From NCBI GenBank assembly GCA_963693365.1, contig CAVNZM010000004.1:6386001-6450000 (forward strand): a stretch of 64,000 nt of DNA, written 5' to 3'. Every line of letters begins with the position of its first letter. The first letter of the stretch is position 1. Below are positions 24,050 to 34,363 of the stretch, one piece after another. This stretch comes from Amoebidium appalachense. Its lineage: Eukaryota; Ichthyosporea. A model generated the notes under the pieces. That model was not told the DNA's origin and searched no databases. It saw only the letters and a list, made by a program, of their open reading frames with translations. The position numbers and the translations under genes are program-made.

Positions 24050-24700
24050 TATTAGAGTATCATTAATATGCGTGCCATGTATTCTTTTCTATTTTCAATC
24101 GCTTTTTTTTTTCTCCCCTGCTACCCTCTAGTCTTCTATAGCTAGCCGGGTGCCTCTGCTACCCTAAAACAGTGGTTTGAAGTTTGAACGACGAGCTTTG
24201 ACGTTTACGACGTACGTTTTTCTGTTTTGGTCATGTGACCTTTGACGGGCCATACCAATCTTGGCGCCAAAAAGCCTGTGCGCATTACTGGCCACCCTTT
24301 CTTCTCTGTGCTCGCTTTCAGACCTTCGCTCTTCGTTTATCAACCAGAGTAAGCGGCTACATCTGACATCTGCATGTTTTTAGTTCCTCTAGGCAGGTTC
24401 CTTGGGGGGTGTTTTTTTTGTTATCGAAGATGTGCCGTGGCCCGCCACTGTGCAAATGGCCAGCAGCTGAAAGTTCCCGGCGAGCGCCTGCCAGCGACCC
24501 GGGGCCGGCAGGCACGGATCAGATAGAATTCGGATTCGCGAGATTGATGGCTTTTTATTATTATTGGTAAGATGTACGAAACGTTTCTTCTTAGACCTAC
24601 AAGCTGTAGAAGGATTTGGTTTCTCTGGAAAAAGCAAAAAAAAAAAAAAAAAAAAAAAAAACGCAAGAACCCTTCTATAGCTGATGTAACCGTTACACTA
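24050..24700. other. Upstream of the THAP gene
   Basis: Mostly unique sequence without a supported gene, probably including the THAP promoter. An A run at 24637-24660 marks the left side of the degraded retroelement that follows. Confidence 0.4.
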
Positions 24701-24709
24701 CACTACTGT

Positions 24710-25500
24710 AACATTCTACCTCCGGCCCCAGAGGGGGGGAAATACTTCCTACGACTACAAGGCCACCGTATCCCCGGCAACATTCCCGGTACACTGAACC
24801 GGTTGAACGTCAAGGACTTCCTCACCGACATGGCCGGCAAGACCAAGGCTGTCCATACTTGCCGACCCCAGACTGCGACCAGCCGAACGGAACCCCCTCA
24901 AGCTCAACAAGGGGCCCGCACAGGCAACTACGGAGCCGTCAGAGGTCCCTGGCTATGGCCCCCTGCCTACCATGACACGGCTACACCGAGATCACCCCAC
25001 CGTCGTTACACAGCCCACATGCCCCCGGTGCATCCAGCACCCGGAGACCACCACCCACCTCTGGGCCTGCCCGGCCCACGCCGGGGAGGTCCCCACCCTG
25101 ACCACGGCCATCACAGCCTGCATCCACAACGTCCTGAGCACTCGTCACCCAAACACCCCCACGGCACAGCACCAACACACGGCAGCCACGGTGGTAGACC
25201 GATGTGCATGGATAAAACTGGATAGGAGGCAACGGTGACCCACCAGACACCGAGGACATCAAGTGGGTTGAACGAGGGTTCTGCCCACGATCGGTGGGCC
25301 CACTACTCACCACCGGCACTACCAAGACCACCACCCGGGCCATCATAGGAAAAATCACAGTAGAGTTGCAGTCTTTCTTCTTTTCAAAAATATGGCACCC
25401 GCGGAACACCACACTACCCCCCACCCACCCCAAAATGCAAAAACACCACCATAAAACCAGCACCCGTAGAAAGAAGAACACGGCACCAGGGCTGTTATGG
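24710..25500 (+). pseudogene. Decayed non-LTR retrotransposon ORF2 C-terminus
   Basis: A plus-strand frame around 24972-25238 contains TCPRCIQHPETTTHLWACP, the C-x2-C...H-x4-C zinc motif typical of the C-terminal end of non-LTR retrotransposon ORF2 proteins. A neighbouring frame at 25294-25509 contains SFFFSKIWHPRN, like the closing tryptophan motif of the same proteins. The pieces lie in different frames with stops between, so this is a broken remnant. No catalytic reverse transcriptase motif is left. Confidence 0.5.
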
Positions 25501-26640
25501 CTCGGCTAGCCAGCCGGCTAGTCAGCCGGAATCCTCCTCAGCCGAGCCGAGCCGAAATCGCTCCTGTAGGCAGCTTGGCTGAAATCCCCCCAACCCTTCT
25601 CCCAAGCGTGGTCTGTGACAGTCCCACAGTCTACCAATCATATAGGACAATTGTTTGCCTATATAAGGGCTCTTAAGATCAATTTTATAGACGGCATTAA
25701 ATCAGGGTTATAACTATAAGTAGTTGGTGCAGTTTTATAGGAAAAGATGAAAACTTAAAAAAAAAAAACTAAATCGCATTTTATAATTTAAAAATATAAT
25801 TTAATATAGTATAATCGGTATTTTAAAATTTTAACGTTCAGCCGGCTCGAGCCGGCTAGCCAGCTGCGATGGAGGGTTTAGCCAGCTGAGCCAGCCAGAA
25901 TCCTGACTTAACAGGCTGCCCTGCACTGCACGGCACCCCAAAAACCCAAGACACACAAATACACCCCCCAAACACACCCGGCCTGCCTGCCCTGACTGCC
26001 GGACCACACACAGACCCAATGTGCCTTGCAAAACCCACCTTTTAGTTCACAAAAACATTGCCTCAAGATACGTGCAACAACACATAATGTTAGGTAGCAA
26101 CCCCCCACCACCACCATCACCACACCCCATCATCCACCCATAACCACCGTAGGCTACACACAACACTCAGGACGTCACAATACTGTAGATCGACCAATGA
26201 GAGCCCTCGGTTAACGTTTATTGCTAGGTTTTGGATGGAGGGGAGGACTGGAGCCTCCTGTCGGCGTGGCTGGGGTTAGTAGCCCTGGGCAACTTGGTGT
26301 GTACTTATAGTTAGGTTGTGAAGGATGGTTTAGCTTAGCTAAACTCATAGATAGCACCTAACTAGTGTACCGTCGGTGCTGTGTGGTAGACGGTAGTTTC
26401 CCTAGAGGGCCTGGAGAGGCTCTCCGGGAACAAAACGTGATAAAATAAAAAAATGAAAAATAAAAAAAGTTATGACTACATGTATTTACAAGGGACGCCG
26501 ATGTCAGCTGCGTCACGGTGATATTAGGCCTCTGGATCGATTCTGAGTCAATGACAGTCATCCAATCTAAACGCTAAGATGATCTGGCGCGAGAATGATC
26601 ATCCGCGATACTGTGGCTTGTCGGGATTTTTTTATAACGA
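25501..26640. other. No gene seen; GC-rich short repeats
   Basis: Two GC-rich patches (25500-25560 and 25840-25910) share GCCGGCTAGCCAG-type sequence, separated by an AT-rich stretch with short A runs. A CCA-rich stretch lies at 26100-26130. I find nothing that looks coding. Confidence 0.4.
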
Positions 26641-26717
26641 CTGTGTTTATTGGGTCACTCTTCAAAACAGAAGCAAAAGAGATACCACAGAGATCTCATA
26701 GATCATTATGACACAAT

Positions 26718-26998
26718 AAACAACCTTGGAAGTTGTGCAGTGGCGTTGTAATTCTTGTTTCCATCGCCGCTGGTGCCACTTTTGTGCTGAACTTTTTAAT
26801 CGAAAGCATGTTGATGGGTGTGTCTTTATGTCGCGTTTTGCCTCTTTCCCTACGGGTGTCTGCTACACTGTTGGCTGGCAATGTGAACACTTTAGACTTT
26901 TTGTTGAATTATGTTGGTCGTCACATTGAGTATTTATATGATTTTCACACAGTGTTCAGGTATCTCAGTATGCACTTGTTACTGGATAACTCGTGAAG
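26718..26998 (+). pseudogene. Short T-rich frame, possibly an ATP synthase subunit a-like fragment
   Basis: An 87-codon T-rich frame encodes a hydrophobic peptide with ESMLMGVSLCRVLPLSLRVS followed by ATLLAGN. That order (Glu, Arg, PLSLR, then xLAGx) resembles the conserved core of ATP synthase subunit a (ATP6). Codon use, rich in TTT, TTG and TTA, differs from the neighbouring genes. It could be a mitochondrial insertion, an exon of a transferred gene or coincidence. It runs into the tandem duplication that follows. Confidence 0.2.
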
Positions 26999-27205
26999 TT
27001 TTTATTGTCTTCTCAGTATGCCGTGCATACTTGCATATCTTTCCGTCGAATAAATCCAGTCAAAAGAAAAAAATGATTTCCACACAGTGTTCAGGTATCT
27101 CAGTATGCACTTGTTACTGGATAACTCGTGAAGTTTTTATTGCGGCCTTGAGTCAGTATGCTGTGCATATCTTTCCGTCGTAGTAAATCCAGTCAAAAGA
27201 AAAAC
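26938..27205 (+). repeat. 134-bp tandem duplication with A-rich tails
   Basis: 26938-27072 and 27073-27205 are direct copies beginning ATGATTTYCACACAGTGTTC and ending in AATCCAGTCAAAAGAAAAA. The first copy keeps an AATAAA signal just before its A-rich end and the second has lost it. This looks like a duplicated 3' end of a transcript-derived segment. Confidence 0.8.
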
Positions 27206-27295
27206 AAACAACAATGAATAATCTTGGACACGGACGTATAAATAGATACTACCCACTGGCACTCTACAGAGAGGCGGAGTGTAAGATCAAACTTT

Positions 27296-27459
27296 TACTT
27301 CGCTTGATTCATCAAGCTCTATTTAGAGATGTATTTAGGCCAACTGATTGGTTGGAATAATGTTCCAACAATCAGTGGCCACTAGGGAGCCGACTATGGT
27401 ATATAGGCGGCGACTCGTTCTACTTGTCTTAGCTTAAACCCCGTCGGCCCCTACTTAGC
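27296..27459 (+). repeat. Left direct repeat of DIRS-like element
   Basis: It matches 38155-38324 with a few substitutions and small indels. Both copies contain GACTATGGTATATAGGCGGC, a TATA-like motif suited to a terminal promoter. Confidence 0.85.
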
Positions 27460-27803
27460 TGTAGAGGGTCGACAGACGGCAGGAGGCTCGGCTTAGCTCG
27501 GTAGGGCGGCGTGGCGCCCGGGTAGCCAGGCTGTTGTGGAGCGTAATTAGCAGTGGTGGGAAAATCTAAATAGATAGCTATTTGCGTAGGGGTGACCTGC
27601 ACCCACGGCCTGAGGGCAACTGGGCTGCGGCCCTTTCTAGTTAGGTTCTACGAGCGCGCGTAGTGCTGTAGGTAAACTGTTTGCGAGCGCGCGTAGTGCT
27701 GCAGATAGGTGTAGTGTCTCAATTTCTTCGAAGGCAGGATGGGAGTTGCAAGTGATGCATCCCAACTGCCATTGTATCAGAGAGTTCGTGCCTGTGTAGA
27801 TGA

Positions 27804-29187
27804 GTGCCACGGGAGCGTGGGGGTACGTCTAAAGAAGTTTTGTTCTCAGGCTGGATTAAGCACGGCATCACAACAGAATGGAAGAGTGCGTGTCCTGCCC
27901 CTTTTGATGCAGGTGGCTATCTGGATATCGGCGAAGTTTCAGAGGCAGAAGCGGTGGTGGAAGTTGAACGGTTAGTGAGTAAGGGGGCCCTCGAGGCAGT
28001 GCCTGAAAGCGCAAAACGGTGTGCTTCGAAGTCTTTTGGGCTGCGGAAGCCCAACGGAAGCGTCCGGCTCATTATTGATATTGTCAGATATGCGTCCTGT
28101 GAATGAATACGCCGTCGAACGTGGTGTCAAGTACGAAACCCTCAGCAACTTGCGGGCGCTCGCGCAGCCGGGTGACCACGCTTTCAGTTTCGAACTCGAA
28201 GACGGATATTTTGCACTAGCCATTCAACCCCGCTTCCGCAAGTATTTCCAAATTCGTGTGGGGGGACAACTCTACCAGTACAGGGTGCTTCCCTTCGGTT
28301 ACTCCCTCAGTCCATACTTTTTCATGCGCCTTATGCGCGAGTTCGCGCGTTGGTTACGTGCACGCGGCATCCGTACGTTGGTTTTCCTCGATGACTGGCC
28401 CATCTTCGAACAGGCGGCACGGGCACTCGACACACGCGGGGTAATGGAGCAGGAATTGAAAGCCACCGGCCTTAAGAAGCATCCGAATAAGGGTCATGAT
28501 TGGGACCCAGTGAGTGCCCTCGACCATTTAGGCATCCACATAAATTTGGAGGAAGGGTATTTGTCTCCCAGAGGCGTCTTTGGAAACATTATCGGGGGAA
28601 ACATCTTCTTTAATGGCTAAGGCGCGCAAAGGACGGCGGTGGGTGGAAAAGAAGCAGGTGGCTAGATGGCTAGGGTTGGTTGTTACTTTGCGTGCGGCGG
28701 TGCCTCATGTACTCACGGTTGTCCGGCCGGTGTATGGTGCTCTACGCGGCGGGAACTGGCGTAGCTTTGTGCGGTTAACGGATCGGCAGCTACGCATTAT
28801 CCGAGTCGGTATAACCATGGGTATAATAGGTCGGCTTCCCCGCACGGAAATCTGGCCTGAGCCTATCACGGCCACTCTCATCACAGATGCTGCCACCTCA
28901 CACGGGTGGGGGGCAGTACTACAGTTGGGCCTACCAACCACGCAGGTTGTGGAGGCTTTCGGTCGTTGGCCGGAGAGCGATGCACCGCAGGCGGCTGCAG
29001 TGGCGGAGTGCGAGGGCCTATTCGAGGCCTGGCAGGCCCGAAATGCAGGCCCTAATCCAACGCCAGCGTGTACGCTGGCAGTCAGACGCCCAGGCCGCGT
29101 TGGGCGCGGTGCGCAAAAAGGGCAGCAGCAGCCCCGCCATGCAGCGAGTGCTATGGCAGCTGCTGCAGTTGTGTTTGGAAAAGGGGC
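27804..29187 (+). pseudogene. DIRS-type reverse transcriptase/RNase H, 5' part
   Basis: Three successive frames carry one protein. 27804-28085 holds ESAKRCASKSFGLRKPNGSV. 28100-28620 holds FSFELEDGYFALAI, QYRVLPFGYSLSPYFFMRLM and the catalytic FLDD. 28620-29187 holds the RNase H part with TLITDAATSHGWGAVL and later VRWQSDAQAALGAV. The frame changes near 28085, 28610 and 29050; at the first, about ten extra bases interrupt the conserved IID-MRPVN stretch. The match is to DIRS/Ngaro reverse transcriptases rather than Ty3 ones. The protein is cut at 29187 by the chromovirus and resumes at 37558. Confidence 0.8.
29183..29187. repeat. Target-site duplication GGGGC (left)
   Basis: GGGGC immediately precedes the TG of the left LTR and recurs immediately after the CA of the right LTR (37553-37557). 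Confidence 0.9.
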
Positions 29188-29238
29188 TGACATATACTAA
29201 TCCGTCTCAGCAGATTAGCCTAAGTCTACGATCGAGAT

Positions 29239-29270
<32 letters not shown>

Positions 29271-29908
29271 GGCCCGGGTCCACAGATCATCAAGATCAAG
29301 TCCGAGGCCTCAAGATAGCTGTACAGCTGCGTGCATCTTGCCTCTGCCGGCGCAGGGCATTGGACCACGTCAGCCGGGACAGCCGTCCAATAGAATTCTA
29401 ATTAGTGTGTAGGATAGATCGTAGGAGGACTTAGGAATGTGATTGTTCGGGCAGAAGCCCTTTTGTAAGTATTGGCAAGGTTTATAGTATATGTTGCCAA
29501 ACGTATTTATATATTTCGATAGTAGAGGAAAGGGGGGAGGGAGGGGGGGGAGGATAGTATGAAATGTAGATTTAGACTCTGCGGTGCCACTAGGGGGAGG
29601 GTGAGGGGTGAGACATGGATAAATATATTAGTTGAGTAGATCGACTTAGCTCGTGCAGGCACACGATAAAAGTAGATCGGAATGTTTGGAATGTGGCATC
29701 GTAGGGGGGCCAGGTGATGATGATCTTTGAGGGCACGGCCTTGATGGCCTCAGTCGTAACTTAGACTCAATCCGTACGGATCTAAGTTTGCCCGTCGGAG
29801 CCTGGTCTTAATAAACTTTACCGTTTTTCTGTACACGTTCGTTCCTTTTCGTGTGTGTACACTTAGTAGAGTGCCGCGTCTCTAGTACACATATATTAGG
29901 ATACGACA
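29188..29908 (+). repeat. 5' LTR of chromovirus
   Basis: TG...CA termini, a 30-nt G run at 29240-29269 and an AATAAA at 29810-29815 near the 3' end, as expected for the R/U5 polyadenylation signal. Confidence 0.95.
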
Positions 29909-30063
29909 AGCTACACCTTTCTTTTAGTGCGGTTTTTCGCGCTAGGGTAACGCGGTGACAGTTCCTTCTGGGCTGTTGCTACACCTCAAACACACAGAAA
30001 AAAAAAAAAAAAAAAAAAAAAAAACATAAACACAACCACACGAGTTCGGGCACACACCACACA

Positions 30064-31398
30064 ATGGCTAAGTTTAACGTAGACATGTTCTACGCATTGG
30101 CAGCGGAGGATAGCTCCCTGCACACACAGGTACCACAGGTTCATACACTAGACGTTAGACAGACCACAGCTTTCAGTTTTACACTCAAACACGACTCGGA
30201 AATACCTAGGTGGCTTAGGACACTCCTAGCTAACACACCCACACTAGTGTTAGACACAAAGAAGGCCCCCACTGTGGCGGCCTCGTGCTTAATGATCAAA
30301 CAGTGCATCGACCACAAAACAATGGCCGACTTATGCACCCTGATGGAGGAGCACCCGTACCGGGCCGAGCAGGCCCCCCAGGTGACGGCTCGTATATACG
30401 AGCAGCAGTACGACGAGGGGAGGGACGAGATGGTGTCCCGGACACTCGGCCAGAAACGTCTGGCCGCACGGTTCATCCCCGACGACGAGGACGAGAACAG
30501 CACCGACGACGTGGACGGGGAGCTCGAGGCCTTCACATGGCCGGAAAACGAGCTCGAGTATACGGCCCGGCTCGTCGGCCGATACCTGACGGCCGACCGG
30601 CGCCGTACCTTCCGGGCCCAGCTCAGAGAATGGAAGTATACCTTTCCCACTTTAGATATGTCCCCCGTAGAAGCTCGTGCATTCTTTGAGAGAGAATATC
30701 GGGTCTTTGAAGACCTTTGCGAGTTAGCTGGTGACGTGAGTGATAGGGAAAAATTCGAGTTTGCTCGTAAGGCTCTCTCTGTAAACACAGACACTGCACG
30801 CATGTTTGGGGAGCATGATGATGTAGATGAGGTGGTGTTGCATGTTAAACGTCACTTGCTTGCCATGCACGAGGTGAAGTTCAATAAGAGGGATAAAAAG
30901 GAGGTGATGGAGGTAGACAAGAAAAGGAAGGAGAGTGGACAGAAGGGGGAAAAAGAGAAAAAAGAGGGTGAACAGCCAGATGCACTCACCATGTTGGTCA
31001 AGCAGGTTGCCGAGCTCTCCCAGGCCGTCTTCTCGGGCCGAGGGGGCTTCGGCTTCCGGGGTGGCCGTGGCGGCGACCGGGGTGGACACGGCGGTCGTGG
31101 CCGAGGTGGACGTGGAGGACAACAGCAGCAGTTCACCGAGAGGTTTGCCCCTTATCTTGCTCGTGGTGCTGGGCAGGGTAGAGGGAGGGGTGGAAATGGT
31201 GGTGAGAGAGGCCGAGGGGGGCAGGGGGGAAGGGGGGGCCGTGGTGCACACGGTGGGCCCCCCCAGCATGACCGGGCTCCCGGTTATGCTTTGCGCCAAG
31301 GTTTTGAAGTCCCCCCTGGCCCCTTCTTTGGTGCATGTTACTTTTGTGGCCGGCAAGGGCACTCTGCTGCATATTGCCGTAGTTACAAGAGCTATTGA
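30064..31398 (+). CDS. gag: Chromovirus Gag
   Basis: A 444-codon frame starting MAKFNVDMFYALAAEDSS. The first 270 residues are the capsid-like helical region. A Lys/Glu-rich stretch and a long Gly-Arg (RGG) region follow, and the protein ends with a CCHC zinc knuckle, CYFCGRQGHSAAYC, just before the TGA at 31396-31398. The RGG block plus knuckle forms the nucleocapsid that binds the element's RNA. The same frame stays open for about 136 more codons after the TGA, to a TAG at 31807, which is unusual. Confidence 0.92.
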   Translation: MAKFNVDMFYALAAEDSSLHTQVPQVHTLDVRQTTAFSFTLKHDSEIPRWLRTLLANTPTLVLDTKKAPTVAASCLMIKQCIDHKTMADLCTLMEEHPYRAEQAPQVTARIYEQQYDEGRDEMVSRTLGQKRLAARFIPDDEDENSTDDVDGELEAFTWPENELEYTARLVGRYLTADRRRTFRAQLREWKYTFPTLDMSPVEARAFFEREYRVFEDLCELAGDVSDREKFEFARKALSVNTDTARMFGEHDDVDEVVLHVKRHLLAMHEVKFNKRDKKEVMEVDKKRKESGQKGEKEKKEGEQPDALTMLVKQVAELSQAVFSGRGGFGFRGGRGGDRGGHGGRGRGGRGGQQQQFTERFAPYLARGAGQGRGRGGNGGERGRGGQGGRGGRGAHGGPPQHDRAPGYALRQGFEVPPGPFFGACYFCGRQGHSAAYCRSYKSY

Positions 31399-31624
31399 GT
31401 TCCGGGGGAGGGGGAAGCTGGGGTCACTGAGGGAGGGGGGGGGGACAGTATCGGTCCCCCCCAGGTTGCAGAGAACCTTCACCCTCCCCCACCCCAGGTT
31501 AAGCTTCCCTTTGCCCCCTCACCGCCCCGATACGTGTGGGAGCCGGGCATCGTCGTGGGTCCTCAAGACAGCGTCGAGGTGGTATGGCATGAATGTTTGT
31601 GGGGTGACTCTACCAAAGGTATGA

Positions 31625-34363
31625 ATGGTGTGAATGTTTTGTGGTTGGGGGAGGTTCCCCAGCCACAAGTGGATGGTCTCAGTGTTTCTTGTCCCAACCC
31701 GGTGTTTATTCTAACCACACCGGAGGGGGTTTCTGTGCCATTGTTTCCGGGAGGGGGGGGGACACACACGAGTAAAGGGGGAAGGGGGGGGGAAGGCACA
31801 GACACGTAGAAACACACCACCACAACAACATACGACGGTTGCAGACACACCTACACCCACACACACACCCACACATACACCAAACACACACACACCACCC
31901 ACCCACACATCACACACACACACTCCACCACCACCCACACCACATACACACCCCACCCCACCCGTGCAGGCACCACAGGTAGGTATGTTGCACGTAGGTA
32001 TCGAGGGTGTGAGTCTTCGTGGGCAGGGATTGGGTGTGAGTGATGATGTGTTGCTTGAATTGGAGGAGGATTTAGGTGGTTTTAGCCGGCATTATATAGA
32101 CGTATGGTTAGCTGATGGTAAGTTGAAGGCTGTTGCTTTGCTCGATGGAGGGGCTCAGGTTAATTGTGTGCATGCTTCGTTTATTCGTCGTTTTAATCAG
32201 GCCGGGGGGGAAATTCCTATTTTAGATGCCTCTAGCACAGCCTTAGGTAGTGCTAATAATAGTAGTATGTCTGTGGAAGGTGTTTGTGTGTTGCCGTGTG
32301 AGATAGGTGGCCAGGCTATGCATATTGCTTGTTATGTGGTTAAGGATTTAGCTCAAAGTGTTTTGTTGGGAGCCCCATTTTTCCGTAGACATGTGAATGA
32401 TTTGTTTGAACGTACGAATGTTTTAGAATTACAGTCCGGCGTTAAAATTAAAACCCATGATGGGCTCGACGGTTATCAGTCTGGTGCTAGAACGGTAGCT
32501 GAAGTAGTAATCGAGCCTTATCAGTGCCAAACGGTACGTGTCCGAGCCGGCAATCATGTTAGGATAGGGGATTTAGGGGTTTTTACTCCGAAAACCCCAT
32601 TTCAGGAGGTGGCCCAATGGACCCTTAGTAGGGTATGGCCGGATAAGACAATAGAAATAGAATTAGTGAATCCGGGCATCGAGCCTATAGTGATTAGGTC
32701 AGGTGTTTCCGTCGGTAGTTTCACTAATGAGATTGGTAGTATAGAGGTCTCTCTTATTACCCAAAAGGAGGATGCCGGCTCGAAGGGTGACTCAGGAGGA
32801 GGGGGAACAACTTTATTTAACGTTAGCCACCAAAATGTCACCCGACACGATGGGGGGGGGGACCGGGACAGCACCGGTCCCACTCCCCCGACCCCCAAGA
32901 GGAAGGAGGGTCACCCCGGGTGTGAGAATGTGCAGGCAGGGGGGGAGGGTGTTGGTCTAACCCGTGGATCTGACGGGTTAACCAACACCGTGGGGGGCAG
33001 GGTGGCCACAGACCTGGCCCCCTACATACACGCACTAACTCATCAGGAATTGCCCGGGGGCATTGGTGTGCCGGGGGGAGGGGGGGGTGCTAAGGGTGAC
33101 CGCCTATATCCGGAGGTACCTCAACCTCACCCCGAGCAGCACCGATGTAATACAGGAGGTGAAATGTTAAGTGGCACTCCGGTGAATAAGGATGCATCCA
33201 CTTGTGATGGGGGTAACCCGGAGTTAGTATTGCCGTTTGGTATGAAGGAGGGGGATTGGACGGTAGAACAGAAAAAATTGTTAGCTAAGTTATTTGATAG
33301 GACTCGGTTTGCATTTCTGGCCGATGATAACGAAGTAGGCTTCGTTAAAGGGTTTGAAATGCAGATCGACACAGGTGATAATAGGCCGGTAGTGATGCCT
33401 AGCTATAGAATGGAGCAGTATAAATTGTCGGATGCGCTAATAATAGTGAGTGATATGTTAAAAAAGGGTCATGTGGAGCATAGTTCGAGTCCGTGGAGAA
33501 GTCCGGTGCTATTGGTTAAGAAGCCCGACGGGTCTTGGCGTCTAGTGAACGATTACAGGGCTCTGAATCGGATCACTAAGGCAGACCAATGGCCTCTCCC
33601 TAACATAGACGAGCAGCTTTCACAGCTGCACGGCTATACTCACTTTGCTAAACTTGATTTAAAAGCAGCTTTTTGGCAGATAAGGTTGGAGGAGAGCAGC
33701 AAGGAGAAGACTGCCTTTGCACTGGGTGACCAGCTGTTCCAGTACAAGGTGGTGCCGATGGGTTTGCTCTCCTCTCCAGCTATGTTGTGCCGGGTAATGT
33801 ATAAAATTCTCCACCCTCATTTGGATGTATGCCACCCTTATTTGGATGATGTTTTAATTAAAGGTAGGTCATTTGAGGAGCTAGTTAATAATTGTGAAAA
33901 AGTATTTTTAGCTTTGGGTGAGTCTGGTCTTCGCATTAGCGGTAGCAAGACTGTGATTGGTGTGCCGGAGGTTAAGTTTTTAGGTCATATTGTGTCTAGT
34001 AATGGTCTTTCCCCTGATCCGGAGAAAATCCGGGCCATAGTTGAGTGGCCCCGTCCTCAGACTGTCACTCAACTAAGGCAATTTTTAGGTTTAACTAATT
34101 ATCTTCGTCGGTATATTAAGGATTATAGTATGCTTGCTTTGCCGTTAACTAGTCAGACGGGGGGGGAGAAAAAGAATAGAATAGATTGGAATGTTGATGC
34201 TGTTTCTGCTTTCGAAAAGCTTAAGTTAGCTTTGCAGTCTTCGAGTATGCTTGTTCATCCTGATTTTTCGGCCGGGGGGGGATGTTTAAAGTTCGGTGTG
34301 ATGCAAGTAAGGTTGCTGAGGGGGCCGTGTTATATCAAGTGCAGGAGGGGCAGGATAGGGTGA
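31625..34363 (+). CDS. pol: Chromovirus Pol part 1: protease and reverse transcriptase
   Basis: This frame is +1 relative to gag and is open from 31625. An ATG at 31984 could serve as a start, but expression as a gag fusion is more likely. A Pro/Thr/His-rich linker leads to the protease-like VALLDGGAQVNCVHASF (about 32128-32178), where the usual D[ST]GA is DGGA. Reverse transcriptase motifs follow: FAKLDLKAAFWQIRL with the first catalytic Asp, VVPMGLLSSPAMLC, and YLDDVLIKG near 33840. The conserved LRQFLGLTNYLRRYI thumb/connection sequence is present. The conserved frame is lost in a run of eight G near 34275, and RNase H continues in another frame. Confidence 0.9.
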
